Positions 11,165 to 22,625 of a DNA stretch of 60,874 bases are shown here, piece by piece. Positions within the stretch are counted from its first letter, which is position 1; every line of letters starts with the position of its first letter. The stretch spans positions 1 through 60,874 of the forward strand of contig JAJEIQ010000037.1 in assembly GCA_022827905.1 (NCBI GenBank), read 5' to 3'. Both the position numbers and the translations under genes were made by a program. The notes beneath the pieces were generated by a model that searched no databases, was not told the origin of the DNA, and saw nothing but the letters and a program-made list of their open reading frames with translations. The stretch is from Pseudomonadales bacterium. Its GTDB lineage: Bacteria > Pseudomonadota > Gammaproteobacteria > Pseudomonadales > Azotimanducaceae.

Positions 11165-12189
11165 GCGCTTCCAACGCGACCGGGCGGTCCCGGTCCATCT
11201 ACGATGTTTATGGCCTCGGCAATGCCTTGGTCGACATGGAGTACCGGGTGGATGACGCCTTCCTGGCTCGGCATGGCATTGCCAAGGGCCACATGACCCT
11301 GGTGGAGGAGGCCTTCCTGGACCGCCTGGAGGAGGACCTCTCCGAGCGCCCCCACGAGCGCATGAGCGGCGGTTCGGCGGCCAACACCATCATGGCGGTC
11401 CAGGGCTTCGGTGGCCGCGCCCTGTATTCCTGCAAGGTGGCGAGCGACGACGTGGGCCGGCACTTTCTCGACGACTTGGCCAGCGCCGGGGTGGCCACCA
11501 ACCCCAACGCGGGGGCATCCGACGGCCTGACCGGACGTTGCATCGTCCTGGTTACGGATGATGCGGAACGCTCCATGAACACCTTTCTCGGCGTGTCCCG
11601 CAGCCTGGGCGTCGCCGAGATCGATGAAGCGGCCTTGGCCGCCGCGGGATCGCTGTACATCGAAGGCTACCTCAGCGCCCAGCCGCCGGGATTGGAAGCC
11701 GCCTGCCGCACCCGTCAACTCGCCGAAGGCTTCGGCGTTCCAGCCGCCGTCAGCCTGTCCGATCCCAGCATGGTGACGTTCTTCCGCGACGAGCTTCAAG
11801 GTCTGCTGGGCAACGGCGTTCAGTGGCTGTTCTGCAACGAAGAGGAAGCCCTGACTTGGGCCGGCACCGATCGATTGGACCTCGCCATCGCCGAGCTCAA
11901 GGACATCGGCCGAGCCTGCTTCATCACCTTGGGCAGCCGCGGCAGCGTCAGCGTGGTCAACGGCCGCCACCGCGAAGTGCCAGGCTTCGCCGTCGAGGCC
12001 ATCGACACCACCGGCGCCGGCGACATCTACGCCGGCGCCTGCCTGCATGGCTTAGGCTTAGGCATGGCCGAACCACAGGCCGCCCGGTTCGGCAACTACG
12101 CCGCAGCGGCGCTGGTGCGGCAGTACGGCGCCCGGCTGCGAAGGCCCGAGGACTACCGGCAGCTGCTGCAGGGCTTCAGGGATTCTTGA
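11161..12189 (+). CDS. PfkB-family carbohydrate/adenosine kinase
   Basis: This is a ribokinase-fold sugar or nucleoside kinase, 342 residues. It has the first PfkB signature [16 protein letters not shown] and the second, with the catalytic base, [18 protein letters not shown]. The N-terminus [19 protein letters not shown] is typical of the adenosine-kinase-like branch common in gammaproteobacteria. The substrate cannot be fixed from sequence alone. The start overlaps hemL by 4 nt (ATGA). The 3' end overlaps the convergent sfsA gene by 14 nt. Confidence 0.88.
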   Translation: MSASNATGRSRSIYDVYGLGNALVDMEYRVDDAFLARHGIAKGHMTLVEEAFLDRLEEDLSERPHERMSGGSAANTIMAVQGFGGRALYSCKVASDDVGRHFLDDLASAGVATNPNAGASDGLTGRCIVLVTDDAERSMNTFLGVSRSLGVAEIDEAALAAAGSLYIEGYLSAQPPGLEAACRTRQLAEGFGVPAAVSLSDPSMVTFFRDELQGLLGNGVQWLFCNEEEALTWAGTDRLDLAIAELKDIGRACFITLGSRGSVSVVNGRHREVPGFAVEAIDTTGAGDIYAGACLHGLGLGMAEPQAARFGNYAAAALVRQYGARLRRPEDYRQLLQGFRDS

Positions 12190-12910
12190 CCTGCCGAGAT
12201 GGCGGACTGACAAACGGCAAGCGTCCATCAACGATGAGCGCTTGCGGCGTGGGCAGGCAGCGCCACGCATAGACCTTGACGCCTTCGGCCATGGCTTGGC
12301 GGACCTGCTCGCCGTAGGCGGGCTGAATGGCGTCGGCGGTGGTGGCGATGCGCACGCCGTTGTGCATGACGCAGAACATCAGCACCGTCCGGCATTGCAA
12401 CTCGGACCGAACCCGGCGCAGCTCAGCAACGTGCTTGAGCGCCCTTTCGCTGGGCGCGTCGGGGAAGGCGCCGTAGCCATCGGCCAAGCCCAGGGTGAGA
12501 CTCTTCAACTCCACGTAGCAGTCGCCTTTTGCTGCGTCCGAAAGCAGCAGGTCGAAGCGCCCCTTGCCGCCTGGAATCGCCGGCTCGCGCTTTAACGACT
12601 CATAGCCCGCCAGCGGCGGGATCTGCCCATCCTCGATCGCCGCCGCCATCACCTGGTTGGCCCTGGCTGTGTTCACGCACACCCAATGATCCCCGGCGGC
12701 CACCAATTCCAGCGTGTGCCGGTACTTGCGCCGCTCATTGCCGGAATCCCAAAGCCAGACCCGGCTGCCGGGCTCGGAGCAGCCGGTCATGGCACCGGTG
12801 TTGGGGCAGTGGGCGCGCAGCGGGCTGCCGTCCGCGAGTTCCACATCGGCAAGAAAGCGCTTGTGGCGGCGCACGAGGCGGGCTTCGATCAGGGGCGGCG
12901 AGTAGATCAC
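12176..12910 (-). CDS. sfsA: SfsA family DNA/RNA-associated protein
   Basis: SfsA (sugar fermentation stimulation protein) has an OB-like N-terminus and a PD-(D/E)xK-like fold; its exact job is unsettled. The 244 residues contain the family landmarks RFLADVELADG, CPNTGAMTG, GRFDLLLSDA, CYVELKSLTL and MFCVMHNGV. The start is a GTG at 12910 overlapping the aminotransferase stop (GTGA), so it is translationally coupled to it. The same neighbourhood (aminotransferase, sfsA, dksA, gluQ) is seen in many gammaproteobacteria. Confidence 0.94.
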   Translation of the reverse strand: MIYSPPLIEARLVRRHKRFLADVELADGSPLRAHCPNTGAMTGCSEPGSRVWLWDSGNERRKYRHTLELVAAGDHWVCVNTARANQVMAAAIEDGQIPPLAGYESLKREPAIPGGKGRFDLLLSDAAKGDCYVELKSLTLGLADGYGAFPDAPSERALKHVAELRRVRSELQCRTVLMFCVMHNGVRIATTADAIQPAYGEQVRQAMAEGVKVYAWRCLPTPQALIVDGRLPFVSPPSRQVKNP

Positions 12911-14091
12911 GCTTCGCCGCCGACGCTGTCCCAGACCTCAAGCGCCTGGCCAATCCGCTCCAACCCCAAGCCGATGGATTCATCGTCGGTGGTGTAGGCG
13001 AAGCGGACGAAGCGGTGCGCCTCGCGCTCGCCAAAGTCGATGCCCGGCGTGGCGGCCACTTGGAACTCGTCGATCAGGCGCCAGCAGAAGTCGTAGGAAT
13101 CCATGCCGGAACTGGAGACATCCATGTAGAGATAGAACGCCCCTTCCGCTGGGGCTGCGGCTTTGAACCCCAACGCCTCGAGGCCGCCCAGCAACTGTCG
13201 GCGGCGGGCGTCGAAATGCCGTCGGCGCGCTTCGTGAATGGCCATGGCCTCCGGGGAAAACGCGGCCAAAGCCGCCTGCTGGGCCACGCTGGAAGGTGAA
13301 ATGAAGAGATTCTGCGCCAACCGCTCAATCGGTGCCATCAGCGCCTCGGGCACGACCACCCAGCCGAGGCGCCATCCGGTCATGCCGAAGTACTTCGAAA
13401 AGCTATTCAGCGCGATCAGCCCGTCATCGACCCGCAGCCCGGTGTCAGCGGTGGGCGGCCGACCGTAGGTGAGCCCTTGGTAGATCTCATCAAGAATGAA
13501 GAAGCCGCCGGCCCCGCGGACAAACTCGGCCACTTCGGCTAGCCGCGTGCCATCCATGACAGCGCCCGTGGGGTTGGCCGGCGAAGCGAGCAACAGGCCG
13601 GCCGTGTTGGGGCGCCAAGCCGCCGCCAAATCGTCCACCCGAGGCAGGTACCCTTGCTCCGCACGCAATGGCACGGGCCGGGCTGCGCCGCCGACAATGC
13701 GCGGAAAGGCCGCATTGCAGGGATAGCCGGGATCGGTGACCAGCAGGCCGCCGCCCGGGTCGATGAGCAGGGCGTTGAGCAGCAGCAATCCACCGCTGGC
13801 GCCCGCCGTCACCAGGATGCGTTCGGCGGGAATCGCCACGCCGAGCCGTTCCTGGTAGTCCCGGGACAATGCCTCCCTGAGCGCCTCCGTGCCCAGCGCG
13901 TGGGTGTACTTGGTGTGCCCTTCCAACAGCGCCCTGCGGCCCGCCTCAACGATGGGTTCGGCGGTGTTGAAGTCCGGTTCGCCCACCTCGAAGTGCACCA
14001 CTCGGTGCCCCTCCGCCTCCAACTGGGCGGCCCGCTTCATCAGTTCCATGACCCGGAACGGTGCGATTGACTTCAACCTGCCGGCAACCAA
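12907..14091 (-). CDS. PLP-dependent class I/II aminotransferase
   Basis: This is a fold-type I aminotransferase. The Schiff-base lysine is in NSFSKYFGMTGWRLGW, and other family marks are EVGEPDF, KYTHALGTEALREAL, SPANPTGAVMD and FILDEIYQGL. The substrate is not determined; aspartate- or alanine-type enzymes look like this. I place the start at TTG 14091, which has GGAG eight bases upstream and gives 394 residues, the usual size. An ATG at 14190 would add 33 residues (MANAFRQSHNARAPS...) that do not look like the family and has no clear ribosome site. It ends overlapping sfsA and is divergent from dksA. Confidence 0.86.
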   Translation of the reverse strand: MVAGRLKSIAPFRVMELMKRAAQLEAEGHRVVHFEVGEPDFNTAEPIVEAGRRALLEGHTKYTHALGTEALREALSRDYQERLGVAIPAERILVTAGASGGLLLLNALLIDPGGGLLVTDPGYPCNAAFPRIVGGAARPVPLRAEQGYLPRVDDLAAAWRPNTAGLLLASPANPTGAVMDGTRLAEVAEFVRGAGGFFILDEIYQGLTYGRPPTADTGLRVDDGLIALNSFSKYFGMTGWRLGWVVVPEALMAPIERLAQNLFISPSSVAQQAALAAFSPEAMAIHEARRRHFDARRRQLLGGLEALGFKAAAPAEGAFYLYMDVSSSGMDSYDFCWRLIDEFQVAATPGIDFGEREAHRFVRFAYTTDDESIGLGLERIGQALEVWDSVGGEA

Positions 14092-14301
14092 GACGCTTTC
14101 TCCACGGCTTCCTGTCGCTTTGGGAACCGCGCCTGCCGAGCGCGGACTGGGAGCCCTCGCATTGTGGCTTTGGCGGAACGCATTTGCCATATGGCCAAGC
14201 CGCGAAGGTTTTGGTAGTTTACGCGCCCTTCAATCGAGCGCCTCCCTTGGCTCGCCAAGCCAGCCGGGAGGTGACGGCAACCAGCAAGGAATCCACAGCA
14301 C

Positions 14302-14760
14302 ATGGCAGAAGCAACACCCCGCCGTCCCCAACCCGGCGCCATTGATTCTCCATTCACCAATTTCACGCCCTACGAGCCGAAGGCGGACGAGCCCTACATG
14401 AGCCCCCCTCAGCTTCAGCATTTCCGCACCATTCTGACCCGCTGGCGCATGGACCTGATGGAGGAGGTTGACCGCACGGTGCATCACATGCAGGACGAAG
14501 CCACCAATTTCCCCGACCAAGTGGACCGCGCCACCCAGGAGGAGGAGTTTACGATTGAGCTGCGCACCCGGGACCGGGAGCGCAAGTTGATCCGCAAGAT
14601 CGACCAGACCATCGAGCTCGTCGATCAGCAGGACTACGGCTACTGCGACACCTGCGGCATGGAGATCGGGTTGCGGCGTCTCGAAGCCCGGCCAACCGCC
14701 ACCCAATGCGTTGACTGCAAGTCCTTGGCGGAAATCAAGGAACGGCAACTGCACGGCTGA
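14302..14760 (+). CDS. dksA: RNA polymerase-binding transcription factor DksA
   Basis: DksA enters the RNA polymerase secondary channel and, with ppGpp, adjusts rRNA and amino-acid gene transcription. The 152-residue protein has the coiled-coil region followed by a zinc finger CDTCGMEIG ... CVDCKSLAEIKE with two CxxC pairs. The coiled-coil tip region carries VDRATQEEEF, matching the acidic D-x-x-D/A-type tip. It precedes gluQ by 9 nt, the classical dksA-gluQ pair. Confidence 0.97.
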   Translation: MAEATPRRPQPGAIDSPFTNFTPYEPKADEPYMSPPQLQHFRTILTRWRMDLMEEVDRTVHHMQDEATNFPDQVDRATQEEEFTIELRTRDRERKLIRKIDQTIELVDQQDYGYCDTCGMEIGLRRLEARPTATQCVDCKSLAEIKERQLHG

Positions 14761-14769
14761 TCCCCTCCC

Positions 14770-15630
14770 GTGGCAGCCGGTCGATTCGCGCCGTCGCCCA
14801 CCGGGCCGTTACACATCGGCTCCCTATACACGGCGCTGGCCAGCTTCCTCGATGCCCATGCCGAAGGCCTTGCGTGGCGGCTTCGATTCGACGACCTCGA
14901 CGAGCCGCGCAACCAGCCCGGCGCCGAAGCCCGCATTCTGCGCAGCCTGGAGACGCACGGCCTGCACTGGGACGGTGCCGTGGCGAGGCAGAGCGAACGC
15001 TTGGACCGCTACCAAGCGGCTCTGGAAACGCTGCACCGCCAAGCCAAGACCTTCTACTGCACCTGCTCGCGCAAGGCGTTGGCTGATTCACCCACCTACC
15101 CCGGCCATTGCCGGGAACGCATCACCCCCATCTCCAACGCCGCGATACGAGTGCGGGTCGATGGCGCAGCATTGGAATTCACCGACCTCGTCCAAGGCCG
15201 CCAACGAACGCGGCTCGACCGAACGGTCGGCGATTTCATCGTCAAGCGCCGTGATGGCCTGTTCGCCTACCAAATGGCCACCGCCGTGGATGATGGGAAC
15301 TCAAGCATCATCCGGGTGCTGCGCGGACGGGACCTGCTCGCCACCACGCCCCGCCAACTCCACGTCATGGCACTGCTCGGCCTGCCCGCGCCCACCTACG
15401 CCCACATTCCCGTGCTGGCGAATCGCGCCGGGGAAAAGTGGTCGAAGCAAACCGGGGCGCCCCCGGTCAACGACCAGACACCCCAAGCCAACATCCGCGC
15501 CTGCTTGACCCTGCTCGGCCTGCCCCCGCCGGACCTCGACTTGGAACCCATGATCGAATGGGCAAAGTCCCGTTGGCATATCAGCCGAATCGGCCACCAG
15601 GACCAAGCATTCGACCCGCGCCCAGGCTAG
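14770..15630 (+). CDS. gluQ: glutamyl-Q tRNA(Asp) synthetase
   Basis: This truncated GluRS paralogue attaches glutamate to queuosine at the wobble base of tRNA-Asp. At 286 residues it lacks the anticodon-binding domain, as expected for GluQRS. The start GRFAPSPTGPLHIGSLYTAL holds the HIGH motif, and GEKWSKQTGA holds the KMSKS equivalent. A cysteine-rich zinc region TFYCTCSRKAL is present. The start is a GTG at 14770 right after dksA. Confidence 0.95.
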   Translation: MAAGRFAPSPTGPLHIGSLYTALASFLDAHAEGLAWRLRFDDLDEPRNQPGAEARILRSLETHGLHWDGAVARQSERLDRYQAALETLHRQAKTFYCTCSRKALADSPTYPGHCRERITPISNAAIRVRVDGAALEFTDLVQGRQRTRLDRTVGDFIVKRRDGLFAYQMATAVDDGNSSIIRVLRGRDLLATTPRQLHVMALLGLPAPTYAHIPVLANRAGEKWSKQTGAPPVNDQTPQANIRACLTLLGLPPPDLDLEPMIEWAKSRWHISRIGHQDQAFDPRPG

Positions 15631-15677
15631 GGTCAACGCCCATACCGGCCCTCCCCTTCTTTGCTACCATCGCATGC

Positions 15678-17036
15678 ATGGCGTTGATGCCCCATCTCCT
15701 GTTGGCCCACGGCAACCCTGACCAGCGAACCCAGCTGGCCGGCATCCTTGAGAAGGGCGGCTACCAAGTGACGAGCAGCGCCCTTGAGGATGGGTCGGAC
15801 GACCCACATCTCGACGGCTTCGACGCGCTGCTGGCCAGCTCCGAGGCGGTCAAGCGCCACAACCTGCTGCGCCTGCGCGGCAGCCGCCCGCTGATCGTCC
15901 TCGCGGACCACGGCGATGTGCGCCAAGCCGTCGAGGCCATCAAGCAAGGCGCTGCCGACTACCTTGTCCTGCCGGTTGAAACCGGCGAATTGCTCGGCGC
16001 GGTCGGCAACGCGTTGGCCGCGCTGTCCACCCAGAGCGAGGGCAAACGCCGCCCGCCGTTCGCCATTATCGGCTCAAGCGGCGCGATGGCCGAAGTGCGC
16101 GAACGCATCGCCCAAGTCGCTCCAACGAACTCAGCAGTGCTGATTGAGGGGGAGTCCGGCACCGGCAAGGACTTCCTCGCCCACGCCATTCACGCCGCCA
16201 GCCTGCGCCGCAGCGCGCCCTTCATCACCGTCAACTGCGCCGCCATTCCCGACGCCATGATTGAGACCGAACTGTTCGGCCAGCCATTCGGCGAGCCTCT
16301 CGGCGAGCCTCTCGGCGGGCAATCCTCCCCAGCCGGTGGCCGTGCCGGCCTCGCGGAGGCGGCCAGCGGCGGAACCCTCTACCTCGATGAGGTGGGCGAA
16401 CTGCCGCTTGAGGTTCAGGCCCGGTTGTTGGCCATGCTGGACCACCTATCAGCGGAGGATCGCACTACCGGCTCTTCGCCCCCGCGGATCATCGCCACGT
16501 CGCATCGGAACGTGCAGCAACTCGCTGAGCGAGGCTACTTCCACGAAACCCTGTCGCGGCACCTGAACGAAACCCGCCTGCGGTTGCCCGCGCTGCGCGA
16601 CCGACAGCACGACGCCATCGAGCTGGCCCATCATCTGCTTGGCCGCTTTTGCCGCAAGCTCGGCAAACCCTTGCTGCGGATGTCGGAGGATGCCGTTCGC
16701 GCCATCGAGGCCTACCACTGGCCAGGCAACGTGCGGGAACTGAGCAACCTAATCGAGCGCGCGGCGATTCTCTGCGACGGCGAGGAAATCGACGCCTCAA
16801 TGCTGGCCATCGACGCGGACGCCCCGAAGATCGGCGATCTCTCCGCAACCGAAGGCAGCGGGCCGGTCTCCCTGGAAGACTACTTCATCGCCTTCGTCAC
16901 CCAGCACCAAGAGCAGCTCACCGAGACGGAACTCGCCGAAAAGCTCGGCATCAGCCGAAAAAGCCTGTGGGAGAGGCGCCAACGGCTCAACATGCCGCGC
17001 ACCAAAACCCGCAAACGGGGGCCGCGGCGTTCCTGA
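15678..17036 (+). CDS. degenerate CbrB/NtrC-like response regulator
   Basis: This is a 452-residue protein with receiver, AAA+ and Fis-type HTH order, at the place where CbrB lies in Pseudomonas (gluQ-cbrA-cbrB-pcnB). The receiver is degenerate: the phospho-acceptor position in FDALLASSEAV is serine (about S54), the N-terminal acidic cluster reads LLLAHGNPD and the KP switch reads LPVE. The AAA+ part keeps Walker A GESGTGKD (158-165) and Walker B GGTLYLDEVGEL. The GAFTGA sigma54-contact loop is replaced by FGEPLGEPLGGQSS, encoded by tandem 12-bp repeats. The C-terminus has a Fis-like HTH (ELAEKLGISRKSLWERRQRL). It probably cannot use classical phosphorylation or sigma54. The ATG at 15678 is the only sensible start after gluQ. 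Confidence 0.85.
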   Translation: MALMPHLLLAHGNPDQRTQLAGILEKGGYQVTSSALEDGSDDPHLDGFDALLASSEAVKRHNLLRLRGSRPLIVLADHGDVRQAVEAIKQGAADYLVLPVETGELLGAVGNALAALSTQSEGKRRPPFAIIGSSGAMAEVRERIAQVAPTNSAVLIEGESGTGKDFLAHAIHAASLRRSAPFITVNCAAIPDAMIETELFGQPFGEPLGEPLGGQSSPAGGRAGLAEAASGGTLYLDEVGELPLEVQARLLAMLDHLSAEDRTTGSSPPRIIATSHRNVQQLAERGYFHETLSRHLNETRLRLPALRDRQHDAIELAHHLLGRFCRKLGKPLLRMSEDAVRAIEAYHWPGNVRELSNLIERAAILCDGEEIDASMLAIDADAPKIGDLSATEGSGPVSLEDYFIAFVTQHQEQLTETELAEKLGISRKSLWERRQRLNMPRTKTRKRGPRRS

Positions 17037-17095
17037 AGCGGCCCGTGCTATCATGACGCCCTCTCAGGTTCGAATCGGCAAGCAAGATACGCGCT

Positions 17096-18352
17096 TTGGA
17101 AACGGAACCCTCCGCCGCGGCACTCGACTCCAAGCCACTCAACGTCTCCCGTGAGCAGGTTGACCCCAACGCCGTCGATGTCGTGGCTAAGCTCAAGGGT
17201 GCGGGTTTCCAGGCATGGCTTGTCGGCGGCTGCGTCCGTGACCTTCTGCTCGGCGCCCACCCCAAAGATTTCGACGTAGCGACCAACGCCACACCCGAGC
17301 AGGTGCGCGGCCTGTTCCGCCGCTCGCGCTTGGTCGGGCGGCGGTTCAAGATCGCCCACGTTCGCTACGGGCGTGACGTCATCGAAGTCTCCACCTTCCG
17401 CAAGGCGCCGTCCGGCGACGCGAGGATCAATGGCAACGCCAAGGCCAACGGGCTGATCTTGCGCGACAATGCCTACGGCACCCTGCGCGAGGACGCCTTT
17501 CGCCGCGACTTCACCGTCAATGCGCTCTACTACGATCCCCACGAAGAACGGATTCTGGACTACGTGGGCGGCCTTGAGGACATCACCCGCCAGCGCCTAC
17601 GATTCATCGGCGATGCCCGGCAGAGGCTGCGTGAGGACCCCGTTCGCCTGCTTCGGGCCATCCGCTTCCAAGCGAAGCTCGGCTTCGGTCTTGATGCCGA
17701 CGTGGACGACGGCCGCATGGTCGCCCATCTGCGCGAAATTCCCGGAGCGCGCCTGTTTGACGAGTTCTCCAAGATGTTCCTCGGCGGCTACGCAGCCCGG
17801 GCTTGGCAGCTCCTGGAGCGCACGCCCATTCCCGGCATCCTCTTTCCGGCCGCCCCAAAAGGCACCCGCCTAGTGCAACTGGCGATGGAGAACACCGACC
17901 GCCGCGTTGCCGCCGGTCTCCCCGTGACACCCGGATTCCTGCTCGCCGTGCTGCTCTGGGAGGATTTCCGGGCGCGGGCCAAGGCGCTGTCCTCGGGCCC
18001 GGGCGGTGCGAAGAGCGGCGACGCCGCCGTCCTCGCTGCGCAGTCCGCCTTGGCCGATCAACGCCGCATCATGGCCATGCCGCGCCGCCACTCGCATTTC
18101 ATTCAGGATGTCTGGCACCTGCAGCGCCATCTGCGCGCAAGACGGCCCAAGCGTGTTCCGAAGGTGCTGCAGCATCCCAAGTTTCGCGCCGCCTACGACT
18201 TTCTCCTGCTGTGCGCCGATGCCGGCCTCATCAATCCCACCATCGGCCAGTGGTGGACCGAAATTCAGGAAGCCAGCGCCGACGGGCGCGATGCCATGAT
18301 CAACGCCCTGCAACCTGCGGGGCGACGGCGCGGTAAGTCCCCGCAGCGGTGA
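17096..18352 (+). CDS. pcnB: poly(A) polymerase I
   Basis: PcnB adds poly(A) tails that mark RNAs for decay; it belongs to the class II nucleotidyltransferases with CCA-adding enzymes. The nucleotidyltransferase signature WLVGGCVRDLLLGAHPKDFDVATNA with the catalytic DxD is followed by RRDFTVNALYYDPHE and EDPVRLLRAIRFQAKLGF. The length of 418 aa and the basic C-terminus (RRRGKSPQR) favour PcnB over a tRNA CCA transferase. The start is a TTG at 17096. The end overlaps the next kinase gene by 4 nt. Confidence 0.94.
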   Translation: METEPSAAALDSKPLNVSREQVDPNAVDVVAKLKGAGFQAWLVGGCVRDLLLGAHPKDFDVATNATPEQVRGLFRRSRLVGRRFKIAHVRYGRDVIEVSTFRKAPSGDARINGNAKANGLILRDNAYGTLREDAFRRDFTVNALYYDPHEERILDYVGGLEDITRQRLRFIGDARQRLREDPVRLLRAIRFQAKLGFGLDADVDDGRMVAHLREIPGARLFDEFSKMFLGGYAARAWQLLERTPIPGILFPAAPKGTRLVQLAMENTDRRVAAGLPVTPGFLLAVLLWEDFRARAKALSSGPGGAKSGDAAVLAAQSALADQRRIMAMPRRHSHFIQDVWHLQRHLRARRPKRVPKVLQHPKFRAAYDFLLLCADAGLINPTIGQWWTEIQEASADGRDAMINALQPAGRRRGKSPQR

Positions 18353-19029
18353 GGGCGCCATCGAACAGGGCGTCGGCGGAGAGTTTTCAATGGCCCCGCC
18401 ATTTGGTGGTCGAAGGGCCAATCGGCGTCGGCAAAACCACCTTGGCACACCGGCTGGCGGAGGCCTTGGGCCACTCACTATTGCTCGAGCCGGTGCTGGA
18501 GAACCCTTTTCTGGACCGCTTCTACCTGTCCAAGGGCGCGAACGCCCTCCAGACCCAACTGTTTTTTCTGCTCACTCGCGCGCAGGTCATCGGCGAAGCG
18601 CCAGAGGACGACCTGCTCGATTCGCTGGTGGTGGCCGATTTCCTGATGGAAAAGGATCGCCTGTTCGCCCGGCTCACCCTTGATGAGAATGAGTTCAGCC
18701 TTTACGACAGGATTCACGCGGCACTGGATCCCAAACCCCTGCGCCCGGACTTGGTCATTTACCTGCAAGCTCCGGTCAGCGTCCTTCAGCGCCGCATCCG
18801 CCGCCGAGGAATCACCTTCGAGCAGACCATCGAAGCCAGCTACCTGGACCAAGTGGCCACGGCCTACACCCGTTTCTTCCATGCCTATGACCAAGCGCCG
18901 CTGCTGGTGGTGAATGCCGCCGAAATCGACTTTGCGAACAACGCCGCCCACCTGCAGGCACTGCTCGATCACATCAAGCGCATGGAAGGCGGGCGCAGTT
19001 ACTTCAATCCGAACCCGACCCTGATCTAG
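18349..19029 (+). CDS. deoxynucleoside kinase (deoxyguanosine/deoxyadenosine kinase family)
   Basis: This salvage kinase phosphorylates deoxynucleosides using ATP. The 226-residue protein has the P-loop VEGPIGVGKTTLAHRLAE, the substrate-site motif YDRIHAALDP and the LID-type arginines LQRRIRRRGITFEQ. It starts at a GTG overlapping the pcnB stop (GTGA). In other gammaproteobacteria, as I recall, folK and panBCD occupy the space between pcnB and pgi; here only this kinase is left. Confidence 0.88.
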   Translation: MRAPSNRASAESFQWPRHLVVEGPIGVGKTTLAHRLAEALGHSLLLEPVLENPFLDRFYLSKGANALQTQLFFLLTRAQVIGEAPEDDLLDSLVVADFLMEKDRLFARLTLDENEFSLYDRIHAALDPKPLRPDLVIYLQAPVSVLQRRIRRRGITFEQTIEASYLDQVATAYTRFFHAYDQAPLLVVNAAEIDFANNAAHLQALLDHIKRMEGGRSYFNPNPTLI

Positions 19030-19055
19030 CCCCCGATGGAGTAAACGGGGCAGGC

Positions 19056-20688
19056 ATGACCGAAGACCAAAGCGCAAGCGGAGAGCCACGCCCGGCGGCG
19101 GCTGACTTGGCAGCCTGGGGCCGTCTGGCGGGTCTGGCCAGCCAAGCGCACTCAGCAAGCTTGGCGAGCCTGCTGCGGGACAGCGCCCGCTGCCGCGCCT
19201 TGCGCAGCGCCGCGGCCGGCATCCTTTTCGACTTCTCGCGGCAGCCCATCGATCTCGTGGTTCTTGAAGCCCTGCTGGAACTGGCCGAGGAACGCCGCTG
19301 GAAGGCGCGGCGCGAAGCCCTGTTTGCGGGCGAGCCGGTCAACACCAGCGAAAACGCCCCCGCCTTGCACACTGCCCTGCGGGCGCCCGACGCCGACCAA
19401 CCCGAAGCCGCCGCGCAAACGGTTCCGGCAACCCGGCAACGGCTGCTGGCGTTCGCCGAATCAGTCCGCGACGGACGCCGCACCGGGCACACCGGCCGGG
19501 CGTTTCAACGGGTCGTCCACATCGGCATCGGCGGCTCCCAGCTCGGCCCGGAACTGGTCGCCGAGGCATTGCGGAGCGCGGATTGCCCACTGACCTTCCA
19601 CTTCGTCGCCAACATTGACGGCCACGCCATCGCGGACGCATTGGCCGATGCGGACCCGGAAACCACGCTGTTCATCGTCGTCTCCAAATCCTTCACCACC
19701 TTGGAGACCCTGACCAACGCAGCGACGGCGCGCAATTGGCTGTTGGAGCGCACCAACCAACCCGAGGCGGTGGCTGCGCAGTTTGTCGCCGTCACCGCCC
19801 GAACGGAGGCCGCCACCGCCTGGGGCTTGCGGCCAGAGAACATCTTCCCCCTGTGGAACTGGGTGGGGGGACGGTTCTCGCTGTGGTCGGCGGTCGGCGC
19901 GCCGGTCGCCCTCGGACTCGGCAAAGCCGGCTTCGAGGCGCTCCTGGACGGCGCCCACGCCATGGACCAGCACTTCCGTCAGGCGCCGCCCGAAGCCAAC
20001 GCGCCGCTGCTGGCGGCGCTGATCGACATCTGGAACATCAACTTTCTCGGCATCGCCAATCACGCCGTGCTGCCCTACGACCATCGCCTTCGGCGCCTCC
20101 CGGCCTATCTGCAGCAACTGAAGACCGAGAGCAACGGCAAAAGCACCCGCCATGACGGCTCCGACACTGGCGTCCATACCATACCCGTGGTTTGGGGCGG
20201 GGAAGGCACCACGGGGCAGCACGCCTTTCATCAAATGCTCCATCAAGGCACCCGCGCCTTCAGCGCCGACTTCATTCTTACCGGTTTGGACGGCCACCAA
20301 CCGCCGCGGCCGGAACTGGCCGACCACCACCGCTGGCTGCTGGCCAACGGCCTCGGCCAAGGCCAAGCCATGGCCCTTGGCTGGGCGCACGAGGACCCGC
20401 ATCGCGCCGCACCGGGCAACCACGGCACCAACACCTTTGTGCTCGACCACCTCGACGCCTCGAGCCTCGGCGCCCTGCTCGCCTTCTACGAGCACCGGGT
20501 GTTTTGCCAGGGCTTGATCTGGGACATAAACTCCTTCGATCAATGGGGCGTGGAGTTCGGCAAGCGACTGGCCGAGACCCTTTTCGAGCAACTTGGGCGG
20601 GCCGGCGCGGCCCTCGGCCCGGACGCGGCCACCCACGCCTTGGTTGCACACCTAAGAGCGCTCAACGCGCCGGCAAAGGAGGAAGGCA

Positions 20689-20708
<20 letters not shown>
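19056..20708 (+). CDS. pgi: glucose-6-phosphate isomerase
   Basis: Pgi interconverts glucose-6-phosphate and fructose-6-phosphate. The 550-residue protein shows [16 protein letters not shown], the phosphate-binding [37 protein letters not shown] and [11 protein letters not shown], with the catalytic Glu-His-Lys set in place. Its 3' end overlaps acs by 20 nt, so the pair is probably co-transcribed. Confidence 0.97.
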
Positions 20709-22623
<1,915 letters not shown>

Positions 22624-22625
22624 CT

